A DNA stretch of 64,000 nt from an uncultured Vibrio sp. (GTDB lineage: Bacteria; Pseudomonadota; Gammaproteobacteria; Enterobacterales; Vibrionaceae): assembly GCF_963675395.1 (NCBI RefSeq), contig NZ_OY776223.1, positions 2,604,001 through 2,668,000 on the forward strand, read 5' to 3'. The notes beneath the pieces were generated by a model. The model was not told the DNA's origin, did not search any database, and saw only the letters and a program-made list of their open reading frames with translations. The number at the start of each line of letters is the position of its first letter. Position 1 is the stretch's first letter. Positions 55,856 through 64,000 of this stretch are shown piece by piece. The translations under genes and the position numbers were made by a program.

Positions 55856-56615
55856 TAACGACAGCATTAAAAAGACGCTGGGTGTTGTTGTCGGGTTGAG
55901 CCTTGTTTGTTCAATCATCGTATCAACAGCAGCAGTAGGTCTACGCGATAAGCAAAAAGCTAACGCTGTACTAGATAAGCAATCTAAGATCGTTGAAGTT
56001 GCGGGCATTGATGCATCAGGTAAGAAAGTGCCTGAGCTATTTGCACAATACATTGAACCACGTCTGGTTGACTTTAATACTGGTGACTTTGTAGAAGGTA
56101 ACGCTGCGACTTACGATCAGCGTAAAGCTGCAAAAGATCCAGCTGAGTCTATCAAGCTACCTGCTGAAGATGACAAAGCGAAGATCATGCGTCGTGCTAA
56201 CACTGGGGTTGTATACCTAGTGAAAGATGGCGATGCAGTATCTAAAGTTATCCTACCGGTTCACGGTAATGGTCTTTGGTCTATGATGTACGCATTCGTT
56301 GCTGTTGAAACTGATGGCAACACAGTATCTGGTATCACTTACTACGAGCAGGGTGAAACTCCTGGACTTGGTGGTGAAGTTGAGAACCCGAGCTGGCGCG
56401 AACAATTCGTAGGTAAGAAACTGTTTGACGAAAACCACAAACCAGCAATCAAAGTTGTTAAAGGTGGTGCGCCAGCAGGTTCTGAGCACGGTGTTGACGG
56501 CCTGTCAGGTGCGACACTAACTAGTAACGGTGTTCAACACACATTTGACTTCTGGTTAGGTGACATGGGCTTTGGTCCATTCCTAGCAAAAGTTCGTGAC
56601 GGAGGTCTGAACTAA
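55845..56615 (+). CDS. nqrC: Na+-NQR subunit C, flavinylated periplasmic subunit
   Basis: This 256-residue protein has one N-terminal membrane helix ([19 protein letters not shown]) and a periplasmic FMN-binding domain. The flavinylated threonine is in [16 protein letters not shown] (residue 224). [18 protein letters not shown] is also characteristic. ApbE attaches the FMN. It overlaps nqrB by 11 bases and nqrD by one. Confidence 0.95.
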   Translation: MASNNDSIKKTLGVVVGLSLVCSIIVSTAAVGLRDKQKANAVLDKQSKIVEVAGIDASGKKVPELFAQYIEPRLVDFNTGDFVEGNAATYDQRKAAKDPAESIKLPAEDDKAKIMRRANTGVVYLVKDGDAVSKVILPVHGNGLWSMMYAFVAVETDGNTVSGITYYEQGETPGLGGEVENPSWREQFVGKKLFDENHKPAIKVVKGGAPAGSEHGVDGLSGATLTSNGVQHTFDFWLGDMGFGPFLAKVRDGGLN

Positions 56616-57247
56616 TGTCTAGTGCACAAAATGTTAAAAAGAGCATTCTAGCGCCAGTATTGGATAACAACCCAATCGCGCTACAGGTTCTTGGTGTATG
56701 TTCTGCGCTTGCAGTAACTACCAAACTAGAGACTGCGTTTGTTATGACGCTGGCAGTAACGTTTGTAACTGCTCTGTCTAACTTCTCGGTATCTCTAATC
56801 CGTAACCACATTCCTAACAGCGTACGTATCATCGTTCAGATGGCTATCATCGCATCGCTAGTAATCGTGGTAGACCAGGTGCTAAAAGCTTACCTATACG
56901 ATATCTCTAAACAGCTATCAGTATTCGTAGGTCTTATTATCACGAACTGTATCGTAATGGGTCGTGCTGAAGCATTCGCAATGAAATCTGCGCCAATCCC
57001 ATCTCTTATCGATGGTATCGGTAACGGTCTTGGTTACGGTTTCGTTCTTATCACTGTTGGCTTCTTCCGTGAGCTATTCGGCTCAGGCAAACTATTTGGT
57101 ATGGAAATCCTACCTCTAGTGAGCAACGGCGGTTGGTATCAGCCAAACGGCCTGATGCTACTAGCACCATCAGCATTCTTCCTAATCGGCTTCCTAATCT
57201 GGGCAATCCGTATTCTGAAACCAGAACAAGTAGAAGCGAAGGAGTAA
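56615..57247 (+). CDS. nqrD: Na+-NQR subunit D
   Basis: This 210-residue membrane subunit has six helices and shows [36 protein letters not shown] with the cysteine that helps ligate the intramembrane iron centre with NqrE, and [14 protein letters not shown]. NqrD is homologous to NqrE in inverted topology and to RnfE. Start overlaps the nqrC stop. Confidence 0.95.
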   Translation: MSSAQNVKKSILAPVLDNNPIALQVLGVCSALAVTTKLETAFVMTLAVTFVTALSNFSVSLIRNHIPNSVRIIVQMAIIASLVIVVDQVLKAYLYDISKQLSVFVGLIITNCIVMGRAEAFAMKSAPIPSLIDGIGNGLGYGFVLITVGFFRELFGSGKLFGMEILPLVSNGGWYQPNGLMLLAPSAFFLIGFLIWAIRILKPEQVEAKE

Positions 57248-57254
57248 GGACGTC

Positions 57255-57851
57255 ATGGAACATTACATTAGTCTGTTAGTTAAATCGATTTTCATCGAAA
57301 ACATGGCTTTGTCTTTCTTCTTAGGTATGTGTACGTTTCTTGCGGTATCTAAGAAAGTTAAGACCTCTTTTGGTCTAGGTGTTGCGGTTGTAGTTGTACT
57401 TACTATCGCGGTTCCAGTAAACAACCTTGTTTACAACCTAGTATTGAGAGAGAACGCTTTAGTTGAAGGTGTCGATCTTAGCTTCCTAAACTTCATCACC
57501 TTTATCGGTGTAATCGCGGCACTTGTACAGATCCTAGAGATGGTTCTAGACCGTTTCTTCCCACCTCTGTACAACGCGCTAGGCATCTTCCTACCGTTGA
57601 TCACAGTAAACTGTGCGATCTTCGGTGGTGTATCTTTCATGGTACAACGTGACTACAACTTTGCTGAATCTGTTGTTTACGGCTTCGGTTCTGGTATGGG
57701 TTGGATGCTAGCCATCGTTGCTCTTGCAGGTATCCGTGAGAAGATGAAGTACTCTGACGTACCTCCTGGTCTACGTGGTCTAGGTATCACGTTCATCACT
57801 GTAGGTCTAATGGCGTTAGGCTTTATGTCTTTCTCTGGTGTTCAACTGTAA
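57255..57851 (+). CDS. nqrE: Na+-NQR subunit E
   Basis: This 198-residue six-helix subunit contains [50 protein letters not shown] and [24 protein letters not shown]. Its two conserved cysteines (LGMCTF and VNCAIF) pair with those of NqrD around the membrane iron centre that NqrM helps to insert. It is homologous to RnfA. Confidence 0.95.
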   Translation: MEHYISLLVKSIFIENMALSFFLGMCTFLAVSKKVKTSFGLGVAVVVVLTIAVPVNNLVYNLVLRENALVEGVDLSFLNFITFIGVIAALVQILEMVLDRFFPPLYNALGIFLPLITVNCAIFGGVSFMVQRDYNFAESVVYGFGSGMGWMLAIVALAGIREKMKYSDVPPGLRGLGITFITVGLMALGFMSFSGVQL

Positions 57852-57884
57852 GTCGGGTAAACCGCAACAATTAAGGAATAGTCA

Positions 57885-59108
57885 ATGGACATTATTCTTG
57901 GTGTAGTGATGTTTACTCTGATCGTACTGGCTCTAGTATTAGTGATTCTTTTCGCTAAGTCTAAGCTTGTACCAACAGGTGACATTACAATTTCTGTGAA
58001 CGACGACCCTAATTTGGCGATCGTTACACAACCAGGTGGTAAACTACTTAGCGCTCTTGCTGGCGCTGGTGTATTTGTTTCTTCTGCCTGTGGTGGCGGT
58101 GGCTCATGTGGTCAGTGTCGCGTAAAAATTAAATCTGGTGGTGGTGATATCCTTCCAACCGAGCTTGACCACATTACTAAAGGTGAAGCACGTGAAGGTG
58201 AGCGTCTGGCGTGTCAGGTTGCGATGAAAACCGACATGGACATCGAACTTCCAGAAGAAATCTTCGGCGTTAAGAAGTGGGAATGTACGGTTATCTCTAA
58301 CGATAACAAAGCGACATTCATCAAAGAGCTTAAGCTACAAATTCCAGATGGCGAATCAGTACCTTTCCGTGCTGGTGGTTACATCCAGATTGAAGCACCG
58401 GCTCACCACGTGAAATACGCTGACTTCGATGTACCTGAAGAGTACCGCGAAGACTGGGACAAATTTAACCTGTTCCGCTACGAGTCTAAAGTAAACGAGG
58501 AGACAATCCGCGCTTACTCAATGGCTAACTACCCAGAAGAAGAAGGCATTATTATGCTAAACGTGCGTATCGCTACGCCGCCGCCTAATAATCCTGACGT
58601 ACCACCTGGTATCATGTCTTCATACATCTGGTCTCTTAAAGCAGGCGACAAGTGTACGATTTCTGGTCCATTTGGTGAGTTCTTCGCGAAAGATACTGAT
58701 GCTGAAATGGTATTCATTGGTGGTGGTGCTGGTATGGCACCGATGCGTTCGCACATCTTTGACCAACTTAAGCGCCTAAACTCTACGCGTAAAATGTCTT
58801 TCTGGTACGGTGCGCGTTCTAAGCGTGAAATGTTCTACGTAGAAGATTTCGACGGCCTACAAGCAGAAAACGATAACTTCGTATGGCACTGTGCTCTATC
58901 CGATCCAATGCCAGAAGATAACTGGGATGGTTACACAGGTTTCATCCACAACGTACTGTACGAAAACTACCTGAAGGATCACGAAGCTCCTGAAGATTGT
59001 GAATACTACATGTGTGGTCCACCGATGATGAACGCAGCGGTTATCGGCATGCTGAAAGATCTTGGTGTAGAAGATGAAAACATCCTTCTAGATGACTTTG
59101 GTGGTTAA
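57885..59108 (+). CDS. nqrF: Na+-NQR subunit F, NADH-oxidising diaphorase
   Basis: This 407-residue subunit has one N-terminal membrane helix, a 2Fe-2S ferredoxin domain (C69, C75, C78 in [12 protein letters not shown] and C110 in RLACQV), an FAD domain with RAYSMANYP, and an NADH domain with [19 protein letters not shown] and [13 protein letters not shown]. It takes electrons from NADH and passes them to the rest of the pump. It ends the nqr structural genes, with a terminator just after. Confidence 0.96.
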   Translation: MDIILGVVMFTLIVLALVLVILFAKSKLVPTGDITISVNDDPNLAIVTQPGGKLLSALAGAGVFVSSACGGGGSCGQCRVKIKSGGGDILPTELDHITKGEAREGERLACQVAMKTDMDIELPEEIFGVKKWECTVISNDNKATFIKELKLQIPDGESVPFRAGGYIQIEAPAHHVKYADFDVPEEYREDWDKFNLFRYESKVNEETIRAYSMANYPEEEGIIMLNVRIATPPPNNPDVPPGIMSSYIWSLKAGDKCTISGPFGEFFAKDTDAEMVFIGGGAGMAPMRSHIFDQLKRLNSTRKMSFWYGARSKREMFYVEDFDGLQAENDNFVWHCALSDPMPEDNWDGYTGFIHNVLYENYLKDHEAPEDCEYYMCGPPMMNAAVIGMLKDLGVEDENILLDDFGG

Positions 59109-59130
59109 TCCATCTAAGTGATTGAAATTT

Positions 59131-59164
59131 ATGGCTGGCTCTTACGGGTCAGCCATTGTTTTTT
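59131..59164 (+). terminator. Terminator after nqrF
   Basis: ATGGCTGGCTC and GGGTCAGCCAT pair over 11 positions with two G-T wobbles around TTAC, then TGTTTTTT. apbE probably has additional transcription. Confidence 0.75.
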
Positions 59165-59251
59165 CTGAACATAAATTGATAAAGAAAATAGGTTCATATC
59201 GATTCAACTTATTCTCTATATCCATTTCAATTTTCCATAGGAGTTAAACAA

Positions 59252-60256
59252 GTGAAAAAGTGGCTTGTTGCTTTCGCTTCTCTTTTCGTTCTTGCTGGTT
59301 GTGAACAGCCCGCAGAGCAAATACATCTAACTGGCCCTACAATGGGGACGACATACAATATTAAATATATCGATGCAGAAGGTCTTCCAACTGCGGCTGA
59401 GCTACAAAAAGAAGTTGACCGTTTGCTCGAAGAAGTGAACGACCAAATGTCGACTTACCGCAAAGATTCAGAGCTAAGTCGCTTCAACCAATACAAAGAA
59501 TCTGATGCGTTTGAAGTCTCACCTCAAACAGCGAAGGTAGTGAAAGAAGCGATTCGATTGAATAAATTAACTATGGGCGCGTTGGATGTGACCGTGGGAC
59601 CTCTGGTGAACCTTTGGGGGTTTGGTCCGGAAGCTCGCCCAGAAGTTGTGCCAAGCGATGAAGAGCTAGCTGCGCGCCGTGCTAACACAGGTATCGAACA
59701 TCTGGAAGTTGCGGGTAACATACTGAAAAAAGACATTCCAAACTTATACGTAGACTTGTCGACCATCGCAAAAGGTTGGGGGGTGGATGTCGTGGCAGAT
59801 TACATCCAATCTCAAGGCATCATGAACTACATGGTTGAAGTAGGCGGTGAGATGCGCTTAAAGGGCCTCAACCGTGAGGGTGTGCCTTGGCGTATCGCGA
59901 TTGAAAAGCCGTCTGTCGAAGGGCGAGCAATTCAAGAGATCATCGAGCCGGGTGAGATGGCTGTTGCAACCTCGGGCGATTACCGCAACTATTTTGAACG
60001 TGACGGTATTCGTTACTCCCACATTATCGACCCAGAAACTGGGAAACCAATTAACCACAAAGTGGTGTCTGTAACGGTATTGGATAAGTCGTCGATGACG
60101 GCTGACGGTCTCGCTACTGGCCTAATGGTACTGGGCGAAGATAAAGGCATGGCTATTGCGAACGAAAATAACATTCCAGTCTTCATGATCGTTAAGACGG
60201 ATGAAGGCTTTAAAGAATTGGCTTCAGAAACCTACAAGCCGTTTATGAACAAATAA
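59252..60256 (+). CDS. apbE: FAD:protein FMN transferase
   Basis: This 334-residue lipoprotein (lipobox LAGC, cysteine 17) transfers FMN from FAD to threonines of SGAT-type motifs, in particular those of NqrB and NqrC encoded just upstream. ApbE signatures are GPTMGTTYNIKY, VNDQMSTYRKDSELSRFN, VDLSTIAKGWGVDVVADYI, and AVATSGDYRNYFERDGIRYSHIIDPETGKP with SMTADGLATGLMVLG. The GTG start at 59252 lies behind AGGAG and gives the full signal peptide. The gene is followed by nqrM 22 bases on. Confidence 0.94.
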   Translation: MKKWLVAFASLFVLAGCEQPAEQIHLTGPTMGTTYNIKYIDAEGLPTAAELQKEVDRLLEEVNDQMSTYRKDSELSRFNQYKESDAFEVSPQTAKVVKEAIRLNKLTMGALDVTVGPLVNLWGFGPEARPEVVPSDEELAARRANTGIEHLEVAGNILKKDIPNLYVDLSTIAKGWGVDVVADYIQSQGIMNYMVEVGGEMRLKGLNREGVPWRIAIEKPSVEGRAIQEIIEPGEMAVATSGDYRNYFERDGIRYSHIIDPETGKPINHKVVSVTVLDKSSMTADGLATGLMVLGEDKGMAIANENNIPVFMIVKTDEGFKELASETYKPFMNK

Positions 60257-60278
60257 CAACAGAAGTGAGCATGTCTGT

Positions 60279-60512
60279 ATGAGTACATTTCTAATTACAT
60301 TTGCTGTGTTTGTCGCTGTGATTGCAGCAATGGCAGTCGGCTACATCTTTCAGAAGAAAGTGGTGAAGGGCAGCTGTGGTGGCCTTGGTGCTGTAGGCAT
60401 CGAAAAAGTGTGTAACTGCCCAGAGCCTTGTGACGCTCGTAAAAAGCGTGAAGCTCGTGAAGCTGCACGTGCAGAGAAACTGGCGACTTGGGAAAAAGAC
60501 CGAATCGCATAA
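60279..60512 (+). CDS. nqrM: Na+-NQR maturation protein NqrM
   Basis: This 77-residue protein has one N-terminal membrane helix (FLITFAVFVAVIAAMAVGYIF) and four cysteines in GSCGGLGAVGIEKVCNCPEPC. NqrM (DUF539) is required to mature the NqrD/NqrE iron centre in V. cholerae. The position after apbE is standard for vibrios. A terminator follows. Confidence 0.92.
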   Translation: MSTFLITFAVFVAVIAAMAVGYIFQKKVVKGSCGGLGAVGIEKVCNCPEPCDARKKREAREAARAEKLATWEKDRIA

Positions 60513-60540
60513 CTTTGTACCGAGTAATGATTAAATTTTG

Positions 60541-60570
60541 ATAACCCAGCTTTATGCTGGGTTATTTTTT
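60541..60570 (+). terminator. Terminator after nqrM
   Basis: A perfect 10-bp stem (ATAACCCAGC, 60541-60550; GCTGGGTTAT, 60556-60565) with a TTTAT loop is followed by T5. Confidence 0.87.
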
Positions 60571-60585
60571 ATCGAGCTCCGGACA

Positions 60586-60597
60586 GGGTATATACTT
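60586..60597 (+). promoter_or_regulatory. RpoS-like -10 element upstream of DUF2789 gene
   Basis: GGGTATATACTT is identical to the element before bolA (52445-52456) and lies 31 bases before the ATG. TATACTT fits a sigma-S -10. No clear -35 was seen. Confidence 0.45.
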
Positions 60598-60628
60598 TTG
60601 ATTAGTGATCCTGTTTGAGGAGGTAGAT

Positions 60629-60862
60629 ATGGAAATGCATCAACACGGAATGACGGAATTATTTGCACAGCTCGGTTTGGGCAGCTCACCAAGAGAAATT
60701 AAAGACTTCGTCAATAACCATCGACATAAACGCGACTCTGCGCCGATCTATGAAGCGAGCTTTTGGACGCGTTCACAATCGGACTTCTTGAAACAGGCAA
60801 TAGAGCAAGATGCCGACTGGGCAGAGTTGGTTGATCAGCTAGACGTTATGCTGCGGGACTAG
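60629..60862 (+). CDS. DUF2789 family small protein
   Basis: This 77-residue soluble protein begins MEMHQHGMTELFAQLGLGSSP and continues EIKDFVNNHRHKRDSAPIYEASFWTRSQSDFLKQAIEQDADWAELVDQLDVML. This is the DUF2789 family common in vibrios and pseudomonads, of unknown function. ATG at 60629 lies behind GAGGAGG; upstream in-frame starts are unsupported. It is monocistronic, and its promoter shares a 12-base element with bolA, suggesting stationary-phase expression. Confidence 0.82.
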   Translation: MEMHQHGMTELFAQLGLGSSPREIKDFVNNHRHKRDSAPIYEASFWTRSQSDFLKQAIEQDADWAELVDQLDVMLRD

Positions 60863-60965
60863 CTGACACTATCATTGATCAGTCAATGGGTTATCGAATC
60901 TTATGAATTTAGCGGGTAGTCAACCGGCTAAACTTTGATTTTCTTCAGGCATGAATTTATCTATA

Positions 60966-60981
60966 CTGTATTTTTAAACAG
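60966..60981. promoter_or_regulatory. LexA (SOS) box upstream of dinB
   Basis: CTGTATTTTTAAACAG is a symmetric CTG-N10-CAG LexA box, 13 bases before the dinB start. Confidence 0.85.
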
Positions 60982-60994
60982 TGTGATATGGGTT

Positions 60995-62059
60995 ATGTCA
61001 GAGCGAATCAGAAAAATTATTCATGTCGATATGGATTGTTTTTATGCTGCCGTAGAGATGAGAGATAACCCAAATTTCCGAAACATTGCACTGGCTGTGG
61101 GTGGTCACGAAAAGCAGCGTGGGGTGATTAGCACCTGCAATTATGAAGCACGTAAATATGGTGTACGCAGTGCTATGCCCACCGCACGGGCCTTACAATT
61201 GTGTCCTAACCTTGTGGTTGTACCCGGACGGATGCATGTTTATAAACAAGTGTCTCAGCAGATCCGAGCGATTTTTGAGCGCTACACCCCACTCATAGAA
61301 CCTCTTTCCCTAGACGAGGCATATTTAGATGTGACTGATGCAATGGCTTGTCACGGATCCGCGACATTAATTGCTGAAGCTATTCGAAGAGATATATGGA
61401 ATGAGCTTGGCTTGACTGCTTCAGCTGGTGTGGCACCAATCAAGTTCCTCGCCAAAGTCGCATCAGATATGAACAAGCCCAATGGCCAGTTTGTAATCCC
61501 CCCTGACAAAGTCCAGGAAGTCGTGGATAAATTACCACTGGAGAAAATTCCGGGGGTGGGTAAGGTCAGCCTGGAAAAACTGCATCAAGCAGGGTTTTAT
61601 CTCTGTGAAGACATCAAAAATAGTGATTACCGAGAGCTACTGCGTCAGTTTGGTCGCCAAGGTGCTTCTTTATGGAAACGGAGTCAGGGGATTGATGACA
61701 GGGACGTGATTGTTGAAAGGGAGCGAAAGTCTGTTGGAGTCGAGCGTACATTTAGCCAAAATATATCGACTTACGACGAATGTTGGCGGGTCATTGAGAG
61801 CACGCTTTATCCCGAACTCGAAAAGCGCCTCGAACGCGCAAGCCCTGATAAGTCGATCAGCAAGCAAGGCATAAAAGTGAAGTTTGCGGACTTTCAGCTG
61901 ACGACTATAGAACATATTCACCCTCAGCTTGAGTTAAATGATTTCAAGGTATTGCTGAGAGACATTCTCAAGCGTCAGCAAGGTAGAGAAATTCGCCTTT
62001 TAGGCTTGAGTGTAATGCTCAAGCCTGAGGTACAAGCTCGTCAGCTTAGTTTTTTCTAA
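60995..62059 (+). CDS. dinB: DNA polymerase IV
   Basis: This 354-residue Y-family translesion polymerase starts MSERIRKIIHVDMDCFYAAVEMRDNP; the aspartates in HVDMDCF and SLDEAYLDVT are the catalytic metal ligands. The helix-hairpin-helix IPGVGKVSLEKLHQAGF and the little-finger domain with SVGVERTFSQNI follow, and it ends ARQLSFF, a clamp-binding QLSLF-like motif. The start at 60995 is chosen because the upstream in-frame codons (from 60935) overlap the LexA box. SOS control is therefore expected. Confidence 0.94.
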   Translation: MSERIRKIIHVDMDCFYAAVEMRDNPNFRNIALAVGGHEKQRGVISTCNYEARKYGVRSAMPTARALQLCPNLVVVPGRMHVYKQVSQQIRAIFERYTPLIEPLSLDEAYLDVTDAMACHGSATLIAEAIRRDIWNELGLTASAGVAPIKFLAKVASDMNKPNGQFVIPPDKVQEVVDKLPLEKIPGVGKVSLEKLHQAGFYLCEDIKNSDYRELLRQFGRQGASLWKRSQGIDDRDVIVERERKSVGVERTFSQNISTYDECWRVIESTLYPELEKRLERASPDKSISKQGIKVKFADFQLTTIEHIHPQLELNDFKVLLRDILKRQQGREIRLLGLSVMLKPEVQARQLSFF

Positions 62060-62087
62060 GCCCGGTTTGTATTAAGAACCGTTTATT

Positions 62088-63998
62088 TTAAGCCCGGGCT
62101 TTACTCACCTGCTCGATGACTTTATCGAAGGATACATTCGCCATTGCGCCATAGCCGGACTTTTTTGTCGCTTTCAGTTGGCTGATAAGCGGTATACTGA
62201 TCCCACATAGGAATCGGGTAACCGCTTCATTGCTGATGGTTGTTGGAGACAATTGCACAAATTCATTCACCCAAGACACTATCTGTTTGTGCTCGGGCAG
62301 TTCATTTACCTGAGCTGGAAATGTAGCCACGTGACCACGACAGACCGAGCAATGACCACATTGAGCAGGCGCGTTGTGATCCGCAAAGTAGTGTGCCAGT
62401 TGGTGGCTCAAGCACTCTGATGATTGAAATAAGCCCAACATCGTATGAATACGCTCGATATCTTTGCGCTCTTTGGATTGAAACAGATCGTAAAGATGTT
62501 GTTCCAGCACCTCTGTGCTTTGTTGAGTCGGAAGAACTGCGTACACATCGGTTAACTGTTTGCTTTCCAGTTCAATCCATCCGTTTTGATGAAAGTAATC
62601 CAGTGCCGCAACCACGCGGCTTCGTTCTGATTGATAGTGCATCCAGAGTGCGTCTAAATCTACCTGACACCATACTTTGGCTTTTGTAGAGCAAGTGAAG
62701 ATGGCTTCCACAAATTGGCGTCGTTCGCCTTGAAACTGATTGAGAATAAATTGCTGATCTTGTAGGAATTTGAAGCGATATTCAGCAAAGTAGCTGTATT
62801 TTGCCTCGATGACTTTCTCTAACTCCAAATACACCAGCAGCGTTTTGAGCGGCAACTGACGTATATTACATTCACGAGATAGACGCAGTGGCACAATTTC
62901 CCACTGTGGCGAATGTTCACGAACTTGCTCTAAAACATACTTGATAGAGCTACGCTCTGGCGTATCACCATACACAAAGTTCTCCAGAACGGTTAAGCCA
63001 GACGTATTACCAAGGAGAATACATTCAGAGCGTTGACCATCACGTCCGGCTCGACCAATTTCCTGCGCGTAGTTCTCAATTGATTTCGGCAGGTCGAAGT
63101 GAATCACACGGCGAATATTTGACTTGTCTACTCCCATACCAAACGCGATGGTCGCCACGATGCAGTCAATTTGACTATCCATAAATTGCTGCTGAATTTG
63201 TTCTCGAATGTCACTCTTCATACCAGCATGATAAGCATGGGCGTTAATGCCGATGTGGATCAGCGATTTTGCCACCTGTTCGGCAGTTTGTTGTTGAGTG
63301 ACATACACAATAGTTGGCAGGGTGGGCTGCGTGGCAACGATGCTGTTAAGCTGAGTCTGTTTCTCAGATTCTAGACACGGAATGACTGAGATATCCAGGT
63401 TAGGGCGGTAGAAGCCGGTGACGGTAATATTCTCACTGGCAATATTGAATTTCTCCTGCATGTCGTTGATAACTGCAGGCGTTGCCGTAGCGGTAAGCAA
63501 CAGCGTCTGAGGAATATGCAACTCACTCTGATATTGCGGTAGCTTCAGGTAATCGGGCCGAAAGTTATGCCCCCACTCGGAGATACAGTGCGCTTCGTCC
63601 ACTACCATTAATGAGATGGGGATCTGACGGATAAACTCACGAAAGCGCTCATTCTTGAGCCGTTCAACTGAAATCATCAGAATTTTTATCTGACCGTTTT
63701 TCACCCCCGCCATCACTTGCTGAGATTCCTCTCGACTTTGGCTGCTGTCTATTGATGCTGCCGCAATACCTCTACTATGTAAAAAGCTAAGCTGGTCTTT
63801 CATCAGTGCAAGGAGTGGAGAAATCACCAGAGTAAGGTTTGGTAGTTGTGTTGCGGGCAACTGATAACAGAGTGATTTACCTGAACCTGTTGGAAAGATT
63901 GCCGCTGCTGAGTCACCTTTCATCACAGCTTCAATAACAGCTTGTTGACCTGAGCGTAATGAGTCAAAACCAAAGACCGACTGAAGTGTTTTCTGCAA
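62088..63998 (-). CDS. RecQ-family ATP-dependent DNA helicase, 5' end at window edge
   Basis: These at least 636 residues form a superfamily-2 helicase. Motifs are LRSGQQAVIEAVMKG (Q-like), Walker A IFPTGSGKSLCYQLPA, DEAH box LMVVDEAHCISEWGHNFRPDYLKL, TATATP, FGMGVDKSNIRRVIHFDLPKS and QEIGRAGRDGQRSEC. A zinc-binding set C-x(21)-C-x2-C-x2-C follows (CLSH through CGHCSVC). The C-terminus lacks a recognisable HRDC domain, unlike classical RecQ. The frame stays open to base 63998, where a TTG could be a start, but the gene may continue past the edge. It converges with dinB, 28 bases apart. Confidence 0.85.
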   Translation of the reverse strand: MQKTLQSVFGFDSLRSGQQAVIEAVMKGDSAAAIFPTGSGKSLCYQLPATQLPNLTLVISPLLALMKDQLSFLHSRGIAAASIDSSQSREESQQVMAGVKNGQIKILMISVERLKNERFREFIRQIPISLMVVDEAHCISEWGHNFRPDYLKLPQYQSELHIPQTLLLTATATPAVINDMQEKFNIASENITVTGFYRPNLDISVIPCLESEKQTQLNSIVATQPTLPTIVYVTQQQTAEQVAKSLIHIGINAHAYHAGMKSDIREQIQQQFMDSQIDCIVATIAFGMGVDKSNIRRVIHFDLPKSIENYAQEIGRAGRDGQRSECILLGNTSGLTVLENFVYGDTPERSSIKYVLEQVREHSPQWEIVPLRLSRECNIRQLPLKTLLVYLELEKVIEAKYSYFAEYRFKFLQDQQFILNQFQGERRQFVEAIFTCSTKAKVWCQVDLDALWMHYQSERSRVVAALDYFHQNGWIELESKQLTDVYAVLPTQQSTEVLEQHLYDLFQSKERKDIERIHTMLGLFQSSECLSHQLAHYFADHNAPAQCGHCSVCRGHVATFPAQVNELPEHKQIVSWVNEFVQLSPTTISNEAVTRFLCGISIPLISQLKATKKSGYGAMANVSFDKVIEQVSKARA

Positions 63999-64000
63999 CT

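Noticed and set aside
62052..62102. Terminator between dinB and recQ-like gene
   Set aside because: AAGCCCGG and CCCGGGCTT could pair, but the loop is long, the second arm is self-complementary and lies in the recQ-like stop region, and T tracts are poor.

Overview
This window is a stretch of core chromosome from a Vibrio species (Gammaproteobacteria, Vibrionaceae). The call rests on gene content: an OmpK/Tsx-family porin, a complete Na+-translocating NADH:quinone reductase operon (nqrABCDEF) followed by apbE and nqrM, a recC-recB-recD locus, the yajG/ampG/bolA neighbourhood, a tad pilus gene end, and EbgR- and GalR-type LacI regulators. Base composition looks even throughout. I saw no insertion sequence, integrase, prophage, CRISPR array, rRNA or tRNA. 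The first gene (a tadE-like 3' end) and probably the last (a RecQ-family helicase) are cut by the window edges.

Layout. 1-2865: distal end of a tad (tight adherence) cluster, tadE(partial)-tadF-tadG, translationally coupled to an OmpA-like gene. 2952-9963: accessory metabolism and regulation: a two-domain chromate transporter divergent from a LysR regulator, two LacI-family regulators (EbgR-like, GalR-like), a gamma-glutamylcyclotransferase-like protein, and nnrS behind an NsrR-like operator. 10021-20577: a ZntB-like channel, the glycerol/G3P regulon (glpD, glpR, glpK, glpF on the minus strand; glpT, glpQ divergent), then dapD. 20886-26788: an unrecognised lipoprotein, SOS-gene yebG with a LexA box, a LysR/TDT-transporter divergent pair, and an MscS-type channel. 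27106-36776: recC, recB, recD. 36823-43939: argA behind two ARG boxes, mltA, tcdA, csdE, then csdA-yajL-panE on the other strand. 44053-48404: ompK, divergent from a four-gene operon that ends in an ECF sigma factor and a ChrR-type zinc/cupin anti-sigma factor, preceded by a stand-alone LON substrate-binding-domain protein and a DUF4397 lipoprotein. 48491-52793: ampG, ppiA, yajG, rlmG and divergent bolA. 53265-60512: nqrABCDEF-apbE-nqrM. 60629-63998: a DUF2789 protein, dinB (Pol IV, LexA box) and a RecQ-family helicase.

How the genes fit together. glpF, glpT and glpQ bring in glycerol, G3P and glycerophosphodiesters. GlpK and GlpD pass them to dihydroxyacetone phosphate under GlpR. The six nqr genes encode a respiratory sodium pump, apbE the flavin transferase that loads NqrB and NqrC (both carry an SGAT flavinylation motif), and nqrM its iron-centre maturation factor. 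recBCD, dinB, yebG and the RecQ-like gene are DNA repair functions; two of them carry clear CTG-N10-CAG LexA boxes. AmpG, MltA, DapD and PpiA serve cell-wall and envelope turnover.

No obviously new multi-gene defence or mobile system is present. The least explained items are the LON-domain/DUF4397/ECF/ChrR operon, the 584-residue poly-glycine lipoprotein, a CTAG-rich palindrome between csdE and csdA, a possible small ORF overlapping the recC start, and several well-formed but unassigned operators.
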